The notes beneath the pieces were generated by a model. The model worked only from the letters and a program-made list of their open reading frames with translations, did no database searches and was not told the DNA's origin. A stretch of 64,000 bases of DNA from Serinus canaria (taxonomy: Eukaryota > Chordata > Aves > Passeriformes > Fringillidae), in contig NC_066329.1 of NCBI RefSeq assembly GCF_022539315.1, positions 9,027,072 through 9,091,071 on the forward strand, written 5' to 3'. A program made the position numbers and the translations under genes. How positions within the stretch are numbered: the stretch's first letter is position 1; every line of letters begins with the position of its first letter. Positions 10,985 to 21,945 of the stretch are shown one piece after another.

Positions 10985-11225
10985 GCACTGGCGCTCAGCT
11001 TGGCCTCCCCTCGCCAGAGCTTTAATGGGAAGGAAAGGAGAAGCAGCGGAGAGTAATGAAACAGAGGAATGTCTGTGACATTTTTCTAAAAAGGAAAAAT
11101 GTGGAGTTTCCAGTCAAACTGAAAGACTTATTGGGTTCGCTGGGAGGCTAAGTCCAGCTCCTTAGGACAAACTGCTAGATAAGGAAAACAATTTAGTCCC
11201 AAGTAATATTCACTTCAGGATGGCC
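10985..11225. promoter_or_regulatory. Candidate conserved noncoding block
   Basis: Purine-rich, AT-richer block including GAGCTTTAATGGGAAGG near 11017, TTTTTCTAAAAAGGAAAAATG near 11081 (imperfect dyad) and CTAGATAAGGAAAACAATTTAG near 11174 (GATA-like and SOX-like motifs). Texture matches the other candidate elements. Confidence 0.35.
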
Positions 11226-12125
11226 TAAACTCTGCCAGAATCTGTTTTGACTGCACCGTGCTCATTGATTTTTTTTCTTTCCAGCTCTTCAGCAAATGTG
11301 GCCCTGCTGGTCCACTCTGGAGAGCCGGGATGGTGGCTGTGCCCTGCACTGTGGTCACTGGCACAGGGCCCCAAAAAACAGCCTCAGCCAGCCCACAACA
11401 TCTGCCAGAATCATCAGCTGGGCAAAGGTTAGGCTGAGCACCGTGGGCCAGCAGAAGTGGCTGAGTGGCACCAGGGGTCCAGGTGCTGCCTGAGGGAGGG
11501 CAGAGGAATGAGCTGGTGTTGCACTGAGAGCCAGAAAGGTTTCTGCTGCTGGGAGCCTGCTGCCTTTGACTCCCCGAGAGTCCTGTGTCTGCTGCAGTGG
11601 CACAGCATCTCCCAAACACTGCCTGCTGTTTGCCCAGCACTTGCCCACTCTCCTGGACTTGGTGTTCCTGAGGTATCTGGCAATTCCTGACCCAGCAGCC
11701 TTGCTGCCCAAAAGCCACGGGAGTTTGGGAGCACTGTAGATCCCCAATGATTGGCTAATAATTGGAACCTCACGGCACACTCACAGGGTCTGTGCAGGGC
11801 TCACTGTGCTGGTGTGTATTTTATCTGGGGTCTGGCTGCTGGCAGGTTCTCCCTGCAGTTTTCTGGGGCTGTTTTAAACCGTGCCATGCTGGAGTGGGGC
11901 TCAGAGAGTGACTGAGCGTGCTGGGGAGATTCTGTCTGCTCTGGAAGTTGAGGGCAGCCTGGGAGCAGAAACTTGGGGGTTCCTTGCAGGAGCAAGCAGT
12001 TAATTATAGCAATGGCCAGACGTCTTGCACACTTTCCCTTGCTGATCTGGCAGTGCTGTGTGGAGCAGGGACAGGCAGCTCCTGCTGGGAGAAAACATAT
12101 GAAGAGTCCAGTATGATCAAATTTT
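11226..12125. other. Spacer, no gene supported
   Basis: CA/TG-rich spacer with overlapping open frames in several phases on the minus strand (11215-11780), none family-like. It ends where CR1-like sequence begins. Confidence 0.5.
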
Positions 12126-12520
12126 GGGCCTGGTTAGGAAGCGTAGCACAGTTGGTGCTGTGTATTTCAATTTTTTTGAAGACATTTGACATTTTGCCCA
12201 GAGAACCTGTAGCTAATAGCACATATTATGTGGATTAAAAATTGGCTTAATGACAGATTTCAAAGTCTGGTCAGTAATGGCAGTGTCGCTCCCTGTGGTG
12301 TTCCCAAGGAACATTCTGACATGATTTAATGTGTGATTTAACAACAATGATGGTAAAAACCTTTGCTGGTAGTGCCTGCAGATGACACGGAGATGGGTGG
12401 TGTCAGCAGTGAGGGCACAGCTGTGACTCTCTGGGTTCAGTGGTCACAGGCCAATGTGATGCATCACTACAGATCTAAATGCAAGGTAAGCCCCCAGAAA
12501 CGAGGTGGAATCCCCAGTCC
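12126..12520 (+). mobile_element. Degenerate CR1 LINE fragment (reverse transcriptase region)
   Basis: The stretch follows, in order, the reverse transcriptase part of CR1-type LINEs as I remember it: AAGACATTTGACATT near 12179; GGATTAAAAATTGGCTTAAT from 12232, against a remembered GATTAAAAACTGGCTAAATG; a GTGGTGTTCCCAAGGA segment near 12296; TTTAACAACAATGATGG near 12337; TGCAGATGACACGG near 12378, coding for the remains of the catalytic ADD motif; and TCTAAATGCAAGGT near 12474. Stops and frameshifts break it up, so it encodes no working protein. It has no visible 5' or 3' end, and its divergence suggests an old insertion. Family level (CR1) is fairly sure; the subfamily is not. Confidence 0.7.
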
Positions 12521-15099
12521 TGGTGGATTGGATGCTCCCACAAAGCTCTGAGCCAGCAGCACATGTGGGGGGATGTCAGCTGACACCAGGACTTAAGGGT
12601 TTGGTGTAAACCTCCCCTTGCCTTGCTGTTATTGCTCCCTGTCTTGGGCTGTGCCATGAACTTGTACAGTTTTTAGATGCATTTTCCCAACATGGGGCTG
12701 AATTTTGGATTTTATTCCTCAACAAACCTGTGTGACTCCTTTGCCTGTCCAGAATGGTGTAACTCCTAGCCTTTCCCAAGCATGGACCATGTTTGTGGGT
12801 GAAACACTCACTGTTTATGTTTCTCTGTGTGTTCCCCCTGTCCCCCTCGGATGGAGAAGAGGGTCTGCAGCCAGATTCCAGCCTCCATCTGAGCTGTGCC
12901 TTGTTGCTTGCAGCAGAGTGGAGCAAGGCTGGCTTCAGCTGGAGGGACAGAGAGGAAAATTCAAGCATGACAATATTCCCTCTGAGGGCAATTACTCTCA
13001 ACAGACAACAGCTACAGCATGAATTCTGGCACTTCGAACCCTGCTCTTCCTCCCTGGGTTGCTTGGAGGGTTTGTCTGATGCAGAAAGTGAACTCCCTTG
13101 CTGGAAGCCCATGTAGCCTCAGCGATAGCTACAGGGATCTCATCAAGAAGGAATTTCTTGGCAGGAGATAGGACCTGTCTGCCATATGGTTTCCATGTTT
13201 GGAGCAGAAGGTGATCTGTGGAAATGGAAGGAAAAAAAATTCTGAACTTCTGTGGTTGATTTTCACTAGAGACTAATTGTTGAGTGCAGCCCCGTAGAGG
13301 GACCAGGGACAGGGCTGACCCTCAGCCCCAGCAGATCCCAAGGCATTTCTTGCAGTAATGCCTCAGGACCTCCTCTACAGAGCATGCTTATCATCAGGAG
13401 ACTTTAGATTTGACAGCTCCAATATCTTTTTGAAGAGCTTAGACAATAAAAAATAAGACAATAAAATGTAAAACTCTCTGGAGTGTAAAATGTACAAATG
13501 ATGGTCACGTCCTGCCCGGCTCCAGCTTCCCTCTGCCCCCCTGGCCTACACTGGCTTCAGGAGATGTTGGTCCAACAGCATCTCCTTTCAAAGAGAGAGC
13601 CTTGACTGGTGTTTGGGAGACGTTGACTTTGGGGCTGCATCTCTGAAAAACCTGTTTTCCCTTAGTGTGAGGAGAGCTGGGAGCAGCCTGTTGTAAGTGG
13701 ACTCATCTGCCATCTCTGCTTTTCTGGTGTGCTGTTCTTCAGCCTGAGGAGGTGGAACATGTGCTGTGACCTTATCAGAGGGTTTTTGCACTCTCCCACC
13801 TTTCTCCTAAACCTGTTGCTAGGCCAATAGAGCATATTCCTGGGGGCATAATATCTGACTGTCTAACTGGATAGATGAACAAATCTGATCTGCCTCCTGT
13901 AATGGTTTGTCTCAGAGAAATGCTCATTTACCTAAAATCTGAGCCAGGAGAGTGAAGCTTATGTCCTGAAAGTTCTGAAAGCATGGGAATGGCTCAGCCA
14001 GAATGCCAGGAGTGCTCTGCCACAGACACATGAATTTGTCCCATGTGGAGGGCAGTAAGAGTTGCTCAGGGGAGGGCACGGGCACTGTGGGGCTGTGGGG
14101 AGCCATGGCCTGGAGCTGAGGGTGAGAACCTGCTGTGCCACTTGTGTACACATGGGGAGAGATGTGAGACTGAGTCTGAGGGCTTGGGCTCAGCACGATG
14201 CTCCTCTGTCTGGCTGAGAATTCATCTTGCTCTGCGAGGGCCTGGATCGCACAGCGCAGCTTCCAACTGGCAGCAACAAAGCAGGATAAATGGCTGAGCA
14301 GATGTAGAAGAAAAGTCTCTCTGTGCCTGACACACAAAGACACTCACTACTCTTGAACAAATATTTAGGCCATTCCTGTTGCCAAAATCATCACAAGGAC
14401 ACATGTTTGCAGCAGAGCTGTGACCCATGGTATCCTCAGACCTGCAGCTCAGAGCCTGGCCAGGGCAGCAGCTGAGCTGTGTGCCCAGCGGGGAAGGGAC
14501 ACGGAGCCCTGGGCAGGAGTGGTAGTGCTGGAGATGGGGTACTGGGGATAGGGTTTTCTGTGTGAGCCTGGGCCTGGCTGCTGTTGGTCTCTGTTGCCTG
14601 TGCTCATGAGGATGGTTGGGGTGCTGCTGCCACAGCGGTGTCACCATTCCCCTGTGCACAGACACATGCTGTCCCTGCTGAGCCAATCTCTGTGGCAGCA
14701 GCCAGTGGTCCCTTGTGTGGGCTGGCTGCTCAGAGCCTTGAAGAGTGCTCTTGTACCTTATCCCCTGTTGCCTCCCCATCCCCAGTAAGGAGCAGTGGAT
14801 GCCTGTGCTGTCTATTCCCAGTGTGCCAAAGGGTGGTGACAGCTGATCTCTCTGTGCCCCTTCTATGAGTCACCACTTGGTTGGGAAGTTCTTGCTTGTT
14901 CTCATCAACAGAAGGTTGTGCCCTGGCATGTTTCTGCTGTCTTATGGGTTACCTGCCCAGAATCTGGGGTGAAGCTGGAGCTGGGAGCTGCCCAACTTTC
15001 TGTGAGAGGAGGAGACCTCCCCTTTCCTTCCTGTGGGCCTAGTGAGAACCCAAGTGGCACCATGTGGCTGTCCTTAAATGTCTTGCCTCCGTTCTGATG
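12521..15099. other. Long spacer, no gene supported
   Basis: Mixed spacer. An AT-rich patch at 13440-13500 holds AGACAATAAAA twice, about 17 bases apart. Open frames such as 12576-13112 minus and 14222-14779 minus have no recognisable domain and overlap frames on the other strand. Confidence 0.5.
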
Positions 15100-15465
15100 G
15101 AAATGTTGCTAATCAGCAATGACTAAGGAGAGCCAAGTAAAGAGCAGTTGGTGTATTTGAATTCTTTTGACATCTTTGCAGTGTTTCTGTAAAGGCATGG
15201 AGTGTTTTAAAACATGAAATGTAACATCAAAACAGTAAAAGTAGATCAGAATGTTCTGTCTTGCGTTTCAAACAATGCCCTGGAAATTTCCAACTCTTTC
15301 CTGTTTGTCCCACTGCTTGCTGGACTCCTCTGGTTGCCATCCTTCTGCTGTTTATGATGGCAAAGCTGTTTGATTTTTCCTACTCACGGGCATTGATCTG
15401 GAGGCATTTAGCATATTTTGCTAAAATAGTCTCTCCAAAAGTTTCCTAGTGCGCTCAGGCAAAGT
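15100..15465. promoter_or_regulatory. AT-richer block, possible conserved element
   Basis: AT-rich sequence including GCTAATCAGCAATGACTAAG near 15107 (bicoid-type TAATC, AP-1-like TGACTAA), TTTTAAAACATGAAATG near 15207 and GCATATTTTGCTAAAATAG near 15411. Moderate regulatory candidate; no gene. Confidence 0.3.
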
Positions 15466-16060
15466 GGAAACATTCCGGTTCCTTGTATGGGTTGGGCTGC
15501 TCTGTCCTGTTGGAGACAGGAGCCCTCCCACCTTCCCCCAGTGCAGGGCAGGCAGAGCCCGCCCGGGCTCGTCCCAGGAGGAGCACTGGGCTCCAGCCAG
15601 AGCTCAGCTCCAGTAGTTCCAGCCGGGGACCCAGAACCTCTCCTGACTCGAGGTCAGACGAAAACAGAGCTCCCTCCTCCTGCTCTAGTTCTGGCAGGCA
15701 AATTCCATCACTGTACAAATATTTTGGCAATCAGCAATAATGGAAAAGGAAACACAGAACCGTCCGCTCCATCAGGAATTCTGCAAACTAGGACAGAGCG
15801 AGCAGGACGAGTGTCAGGGCTGGGCTGGGCCCTGGGCAGTGGCTCTCCTGTGGCTGCCAGCCCCAGTCTGGCTGCTGGCCCCGGGCATTTGTGGCCTGAG
15901 CGTGTGATTTGTGGCCGCGCGGATGGAAGCGGTTTGTGCTCTGTGTGCTTGCAGCAGTGTGGGGTGGTGTGTGTGTATTTTGGTATCTATAAACAAAGCA
16001 GCTCAGGAATGCCTTGATACCAAAGGTTGTTTTTGGCTTTGGATCAAATACTCAGTGTCT
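15466..16060. other. Spacer, no gene supported
   Basis: GC-rich to about 15640, then mixed. The 176-codon frame 15487-16017 overlaps other plus and minus frames and is compositionally driven. TTTGGCAATCAGCAATAATGG near 15723 is the only regulatory-looking motif. Confidence 0.45.
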
Positions 16061-16150
16061 AGTTTTTTTTCTTTTTCTTTTCTTTTCTTTTTTTTTTTTG
16101 TTTTTTTTCTTTTCTTTTTCTTAAAAAAAAAAAAAAGAAGAAGAAAAAGT
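16061..16150. repeat. T/TC-rich tract followed by A/GA-rich tract
   Basis: About 60 bases of T runs broken by C and one G are followed directly by 14 A residues and GAAGAAGAAAAAG. The CTTTTTCTT arm and the AAGAAGAAAAAG arm could fold on each other. It resembles simple low-complexity sequence rather than a LINE poly(A) tail, since no element body precedes it. Confidence 0.8.
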
Positions 16151-16640
16151 TCAGCTGTTGAAAGTGAGAAAAAGGAGCTTCTCACTCATGTGATTCTCAT
16201 GTGAGTTAAAAGGGATAATTTCCAGGTCTTTGGAAGCAGTGGATCTCTCAGCTGTGGTCAGGGGCAACTGAACTGCAGGTAGGGGCTCTCTGGCCAGAGC
16301 CCCTGAGGACAGGAGAGCTCCCTGCAGGCACCCAGCCCAGCAGTGGGGGAAGTGGGGATCCCCGTGGTGAGTCTGAACCTGGGAGGGTTTCAGAATGAAG
16401 GCCCGGGGCTGGGGACTGATGGGTGCATTCTTGCAGCCCATCCACCACCACCTGAGCTGCTTTGGGGGCACGGTGCTGTCGGTGCTATTCCCCCATCCCA
16501 CCAGGTCCTGGTGAAAATGGGGTTTGTCCCACTGGGGCCAGCTGGAATGGGGGGCCAGAGTGCCACCCCTGCCCCAGGCACTGCTGCATGCCAGCCCGTG
16601 GCATCCCTGGTGGTGCTGGGGCTGTCACTTGAAATGGGTG
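16151..16640. other. Spacer, no gene supported
   Basis: GC-richer spacer. Frames 16151-16501 minus and 16343-16756 plus are mutually antisense and show no family features. Confidence 0.5.
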
Positions 16641-16990
16641 TTGTGACACCAGACAATAATATCCATTTCCCTGGCTTGGGGAGCTGGATTCTTGTGTTTC
16701 ATGCTATTTTGGTATTCATTTCAGTTTTTATCATTTTAAGGTTCATGCGTTTCTAATTGTCATGAATACCATGCTAAAATTAATAGTTCTATGGTTGGTT
16801 TATTACATTTAGTAAAATTATGGGCATGTAATGTTTGCCAAGAAAAGACGCAGCAGAGACTTTAATCATGTAAAGATGATAATTTAGTTGTTACACTTGC
16901 TGAAATGATGGGATTAATTTTTTAAAAGTTTGCAAACTAGACAAGAAATGTAAAACATTAATTTAGTCAGACAAGCCAGCTAGTGAGTGA
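16641..16990. promoter_or_regulatory. Strong candidate conserved noncoding block with inverted repeat
   Basis: About 350 AT-rich bases: ACAATAATATCCATTT near 16653, TTCTAATTGTCATG near 16751, AAAATTAATAG near 16776, ACTTTAATCATG near 16859 and ATTAATTTAGTC near 16959. A perfect 10-base inverted repeat lies at 16710-16719 and 16762-16771. No transposon hallmark or open frame is seen. Confidence 0.45.
16710..16771. repeat. Perfect 10-base inverted repeat TGGTATTCAT/ATGAATACCA
   Basis: Arms at 16710-16719 and 16762-16771 match exactly and enclose 42 bases. The flanking ATTTT and AAAAT-like bases extend the symmetry imperfectly. Confidence 0.75.
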
Positions 16991-17337
16991 ATGGTCCCCC
17001 CAGGCTGGGGAGGAATGCTGGCATCATGGCAGGGAAAGGGGCACTGGACAGTTTTATAGTTATGGGACTTCTTATTCAGGCCAGACACTCTGACTTTTCT
17101 TTCATGGACTTGGAAAACTTCAAAACTGCAGCATTCTCCATGTCTCACTCCTGCCTGCACCGTTTCTGGGGATGAGTTCATAGGTTGTGCACAGAGAACA
17201 AAAAATGGTTCACAAATCAAAAACTCTGCATCTGGAGGGAATGCTTTGGTACCAAAAGGAACCAGCTGATGCTCCAACCCCAGCCCTTTGCCCCAGGATG
17301 GTGCCTGTGGCCCATGGGGAGGTGTGTGTCCTGCATG
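16991..17337. other. Spacer, no gene supported
   Basis: Mixed sequence between the block at 16641 and a CR1 tail. The 204-codon minus frame 16963-17577 crosses the CR1 tail and the AT-rich block and has no recognisable domain. Confidence 0.45.
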
Positions 17338-17398
17338 GGAGCTTAAATCTTGATCCTGAAAGTCTTTTCCAGCCTTAATGATTCCATGATTCTGGCTC
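17338..17398 (+). mobile_element. CR1 LINE 3' end relic
   Basis: GTCTTTTCCAGCC followed by TTAATGATTCCATGATTCTG (about 17361-17393) matches the well-known CR1 3' end, where a TCTTTTCCAACC-type segment precedes short tandem ATGATTCT units. Only the tail is recognisable; the 5' limit is approximate. Confidence 0.7.
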
Positions 17399-17499
17399 CA
17401 CACAGGCTTTTTTGTCCTCCCCAGGGTACAGGTACTGCTCAGCATATGCTGTGGGAATCTGGCCACAACTTTAGCCTCAATTCTGCTGAACGTTTTGTG

Positions 17500-17850
17500 G
17501 CGGATTGTCAGGAAAGGAGAGAAAAATGTAAAATAAGTCTTGTTTACTATAGATGATGATGTGGCAAAGTAACTCAACAGCCAGTTTGCAGAAGTTTATG
17601 ACAATAATCATGACTATGTTTTATAAGTGTATAGCAATGTGAGTGGACTCAATTCTGGCTGAATTTAAATAATATGGCTTTGTGCAGCAAAGTCTAAATC
17701 AAATGGCTGTAATTTATGCTGAAATGTGCTACAGGATGCATTTAGTCACAAGTATGTGCTGATTGTAGCATTGTGCCTGATTTATGGTATTTTACTTTTT
17801 CAGATGAAAATCCCTACCAAAAATAATATTTAGAGACTCCTTTTATTTAC
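17500..17850. promoter_or_regulatory. Strong candidate conserved noncoding block
   Basis: AT-rich block with ATAGATGATGATGTGG near 17550, ACAATAATCATGAC near 17601, TTTAAATAATATGG near 17663, GGCTGTAATTTATGC near 17705 and AAAAATAATATTTAG near 17818. It has no simple repeats and no open frame of note. Confidence 0.4.
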
Positions 17851-18375
17851 CGAGCCCAGCAGTTTTCAGTGGCACTGCAGCAGAGGATTGCTTATCTTCC
17901 TTCCCTGGTTCCCAGCAGCCAGCCTGGAGCCAAGGGCTGGATGTAGCTCCCAGTTTATGGACCGGGAGAAGTGATGAAGGCTCAGTGGGAGCAGCTTGGA
18001 GCCTGCATCCCCATCCGGCTTTGATGCCGTAAGTGTCCATCACATTCCGAGCCTGGCTAAGATTAGTAGAAGTGAAGTTAATTAAACCATTCCCCTCCAT
18101 CTCTGGGGTGTCAGTGAGCCATGGTGGCTGTCAAAAATAGGTCAGGGAGAACAGGACGGATTTTATTCCTCACCCCTGCGCTTTGGTTGGTGATGTGGAT
18201 GTGGAAGGCACATATGGGTGTGTTCAGACCATGGAGCTGAGGGATTCAGGTCTGCAAGCTCTTTGCTGACACTCAGGAGGCTGAGATCCTATCTCCTCTG
18301 ACATTTGCTGAGTTCCCGGGCAGTGGGCCGGCCGGTGAGCCCGCAGGACCTGCAGCTTTCAGCTCTCATTAAACT
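17851..18375. other. Spacer with small AT-rich motif, no gene
   Basis: Mixed spacer. GAAGTTAATTAAACC near 18071 is an isolated homeodomain-like motif. No gene is seen. Confidence 0.45.
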
Positions 18376-18475
18376 GGGCCCTTCATGGCCTCTGCCTCAG
18401 GGCCGGGACCGGGCCCTTCATGGCCTCTGGACTAGACCCTTCATGGCTCCTGCCTCAGGGCCGTGGCTGGGCCCA
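18376..18475. repeat. Irregular tandem repeat of a CCCTTCATGG unit
   Basis: GGGCCCTTCATGGCCTCTG begins at 18376 and 18411, a variant ACCCTTCATGG begins at about 18436, and a decayed GGGCCC unit begins at 18469. Spacing alternates 35, 23 and 35 bases. A CCTCAGGGCCG segment follows in two units. Confidence 0.7.
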
Positions 18476-18631
18476 GGCATGGTGCCCTTGGGCTCGTGCT
18501 CCTGCCTCTGTCCTGGGCTCTTGCCACGTGTGGCTCGAAGTCTCACCGGGGTGCTGAGTCCTGTGGGTGCTCCAGCAGCCAGCACTGCTGGGGCCCAGTG
18601 TGTCTCAGTGTTGGCCCAGCCCTGTGCCAGC

Positions 18632-18735
18632 TCCCAGCAGTGCTGTGGGGACGTGCAGAGATCCCAGCAATGGTTTTGGGATGTGCAGAGATCCCAGCAG
18701 TGGTTTTGGGACGTGCAGAGGTCCCAGAGTGCAGG
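18632..18735. repeat. 30-base tandem repeat, about 3 copies
   Basis: The segment GTGCAGAGATCCCAGCA plus GTGGTTTTGGGAC recurs with an exact 30-base period: the CGTGCAGAG-type motif ends at 18660, 18690 and 18720, with one or two substitutions per unit. All frames are open over it, which inflates open-frame length locally. Confidence 0.85.
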
Positions 18736-19000
18736 GGGAAAACCAAAGAGGGCACCAGCTGGAGATCCCTGTGTGGGACCTGCAAGAGCCCAGTGCATCC
18801 AGACATGGGGCCTGGGTCCCTCCATTGCTGAGGGATCAAGGGCTAAGCCATGAAGAGTGACAGGCCTGTGCGTGACCCTCTCCCCTCGTCCAGCACTGGG
18901 GCCACAAGCAGTGGGTAAAGCTTGGATGGGCATCTGTGGAGGGACATTTCCTGAGCATGACCCCATAGCCTGAGTGGCATCCCTTCAGCAGCTGTCCTGC
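18736..19000. other. Spacer, no gene supported
   Basis: GC-richer spacer. The antisense open-frame pair at 18305-18966 is explained by the tandem repeats and CpG-poor GC-rich composition. Confidence 0.5.
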
Positions 19001-19770
19001 CAGGAGTATTTTATATTGTCCTCTGTACAGTCAGGCTAAGAAGCTCGTTCATCATCACCCCTGAAGGCGAGAGGCACACTTTGAGCACACTTTGCTTTGT
19101 TTTTTTGGAAGTCACTGAAAAGGATTCTGTCATCAGGCGAGTGGGAAGGTTTGGGTGATCCTGGCTTTGCAGAACTACCTCAAGAAAGTGTCAAATCTCT
19201 GGCTCTGCAAGAAAAACATGTAATTCAGAGGCAAAAAGAAAGATTTATTTAAAGCATTTGAAATCCCTAAATAAATCATTTCATCTCATAATAGGTCCCA
19301 AACCATCCTAGGAGTGAGCACATCCATTTGAAGACTCAGGGTCCACAGTATTCCATCCTGCGTTAAAACTAATTGTGCTGAAAATTTATCAGTGATTTAT
19401 TCTGCAGAGTTACTCCATTTGTAACTCTCCTTCCTGAACGTTTCAGCACCATTGTGTTTGATGATAAGAACTTGTTGTAGCAACCTCTGTCCCTAAACAC
19501 TTGGAAACTCTTGTTTAAATAAACATGCAACTTGCGAGCAACATGCAGCTCCAATGTGTATCTTATTAAAAACTGGCAGGAGTGGAGCCTCCTGGCTTTC
19601 TTGCCAGTGTTTGGAATACAGTAGCATTTTTACTCCATAGTAATAAATTTCTGTAGAATGAAGGGCCATAATATTTGCTGTTTTGGGGGGATATTCTGTT
19701 TAAATAGGCGGAGTGATGGAAAATATTCCTAATAACTAGGAAACAAAATGAAGCAGGTAAATATTTAGGT
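19001..19770. promoter_or_regulatory. AT-rich candidate conserved region
   Basis: Long AT-rich region. It includes a 10-base inverted repeat at 19242-19277, CATAATAGGTCC near 19287, AACTAATTGTGC near 19367, GTTTAAATAAACATGC near 19513 (forkhead-like), CATAGTAATAAATTTCTG near 19636 and GCAGGTAAATATTTAGG near 19753. No open frame above 61 codons. Confidence 0.4.
19242..19277. repeat. Perfect 10-base inverted repeat GATTTATTTA/TAAATAAATC
   Basis: Arms at 19242-19251 and 19268-19277 match exactly around a 16-base spacer. Each arm contains a forkhead-like TAAATA core. Confidence 0.75.
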
Positions 19771-20009
19771 TGTTAATGTTGCATCTGCCTTTCCCAGGGC
19801 TACAGAAGGAGGGAAGGAGCCATTTCTCAGCTCTTCTAAGGAGAGGCCTTGTGGAGAGTCATTCAAAGAGAATTGATTTAAATCTTGCGCAAAACCAGAC
19901 AGAATTTCCTCCCGCCCATCCCCATCCACCCCTTGCCCTTTCCAATCCTCCCCTTCAGCTTGTTCTGCCTCACTCCAACCCGACTCTCCTTATGGAAAGA
20001 ACTTTTCCT

Positions 20010-20330
20010 GCTGTCTTTAAGTTAGTGTTTTCTAATTAGTTCGCTATTAATTAAAGGGTTTTGATGTTATGATGTGAAAATTAGCTGGCCAACCAGACTG
20101 CCATTATGCAGAATTTGCAGAATTAAACTCAGAATTCCAAAATAACTTCTTCATTAATAATTCTGATTTTCCAGACATTACACAGAAACACTGGTGATTA
20201 GCAGAAGCGTGATATGTTCTCATTCATACTATCCCCAATTAGCAGTAATTTAGTTATTAACTCTGGTGCAAACGAGCAGGGACAGAGCTGGGGAACATTG
20301 ACTTCTTTTTGCACAGGAACGTTTTGCCAC
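20010..20330. promoter_or_regulatory. Strong candidate conserved block dense in homeodomain cores
   Basis: About 320 AT-rich bases contain TCTAATTAG near 20030, CTATTAATTAAAGG near 20043, AAATTAGCTGG near 20078, CATTAATAATTCTG near 20151, TGATTAGCAGAAG near 20194 and CAATTAGCAGTAATTTAG near 20236. Isolated CpGs persist at GTTCGC and AAGCGTG. This is one of the densest TAAT clusters in the window and lacks simple repeats. Confidence 0.45.
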
Positions 20331-21945
20331 TGCTTTTAGGTCTCATACCCTTGGGAAGATTTGTCTGCCCAGACCCAAGTGTTTGTTGCAGGAAAGGCCC
20401 TCTCCTTTGCAGGGTTAGAGGACAAGCTGAGAGGCCAGAGGAGATTCCCCATGGACCCCCCTAGCTCCCCAGGGCAGCTGAGAAACACTGAATACCGGCT
20501 GGTGCTGAGGCATTACTTGCTTCATTCAAAGCTCGGCCAGAGTTCAAGTGGGCAGGAAGCTGGCCCTCTGCCTGGGAGAATTTGTCACAAGATTAAGGAA
20601 TTAATGAGAAAATACAATATATTAAAGAATGAGAGATTTTGCTAACCTCTTACCTTGTCTTTTCCTTAATTGCCTTTAAAAATCATGGGATACAATGAAT
20701 TGTCATTGATTTTTCTCAATACCTTTTTATTTCTGAAGAAACCTGATAAGTGGCAGTGAGAGGTGATGGTTCAAAGGGACCCAGGAGACAGATGAAGTGG
20801 GCAGGATCACAGAGATCCCCCCAGAGGTTCAGGCTCTCTTGGTGACAGCACCAATGTGTGGCAGAGCATTGTGGCTCTTCTTCCCTGCCCAGATGCTTGG
20901 TTGGAGCTGCATGGGGAAGATGATGCTGGGAGCAGGGATGCTGCTCACCCTCAGCCTCCTTTGGCTGCTGTAAAGAACCAGACAGCCCTCTCTCCAGAGC
21001 AGGGATTTCTGTTTAAAGCACATTGCCTCAGCTTTATTTTTATCCTAAATCTGATATTTTGGCCAATGTAATTTCTCTGTGAGCCAGTGTAGGACTGAGC
21101 TGGAAGCTCTGTTACCGCTCACAACCACGTGTTCCATGTGCCTCCACAGACAGGATGGGGACTTTCTCCAAGCACTGTGGCTGTGCACTGTCCCTTCTGT
21201 GGGATTTGGGTTTATAGACCCAGAAATGAACACCACTGCCATGGCAATGCAGCTCTCGTCCTGGGGGTTTCCAGCCTTCATTGCCAAGGAGTCCTGTCAA
21301 AACTTCAAGCAGAGACATGGGATTTGTATCAGGAATGGAGACAAAAAAGCCCTCAGGTCTGTTCTCCTACTTACCAGAGGCCAGATGAGCGTGAGGATCC
21401 CTCTGGCCTGAAATGTATGATCTGTTATTAGAAAACACCTGGCAGTCTGACTGGCATGGCTGGGAAAGGACAAGGGACAGGGGTAGGAAGATTCTGAACT
21501 GAAGCTCTGTTCCCAGGGCCGGCAGTGCACAGAGGTAGCCCCAGGCAAAGAGTAACCTCAGATTTAACAAACCTCACAGACAACAGCACATGCTCTGTCC
21601 AGAACACGGCTCTCCAGGCTGTGAGGAATGGCTCACATCTTTGGTTCCAGGCAGCAGGAATTTGTAACTGCTTTCCTTTGCATTACACACCTGGACAGCG
21701 TCCAGGTGGATCCGCCCTCCCCATGGGCAGCAGCATCCTTGGAGTCCACCTGGTGTGCAGTACATGTTCCCCTCCAAGGCAGAGCCCAGCCTCCTGCCAG
21801 CCACTCACAGGGGCTGCTTGGGAAGCCTCAGCCTTAATGGGATCATTTTCTTGCAAGCTGTTTTGGGAGGCTCACCCAGGCAGTTGTATTTCTGTGCAGC
21901 ATCTGCCAGGGTTCTGCACCTCAGTGAGCTTCAAGCAGGACCATT
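20331..21945. other. Spacer, no gene supported
   Basis: Mixed sequence. An AT-richer part at about 20590-20760 includes TTAATGAGAAAATACAATATA and the dyad ACAATGAATTGT at about 20691. Later open frames (for example 21525-21947 plus) overlap other frames and match nothing known. Confidence 0.45.

Noticed and set aside
16003..16204. Lys-rich and Phe-rich small open frames
   Set aside because: Encoded by the T/A low-complexity tract at 16061-16150.
18305..18966. Antisense 182-codon open frames
   Set aside because: Explained by the tandem repeats at 18376-18475 and 18632-18735.
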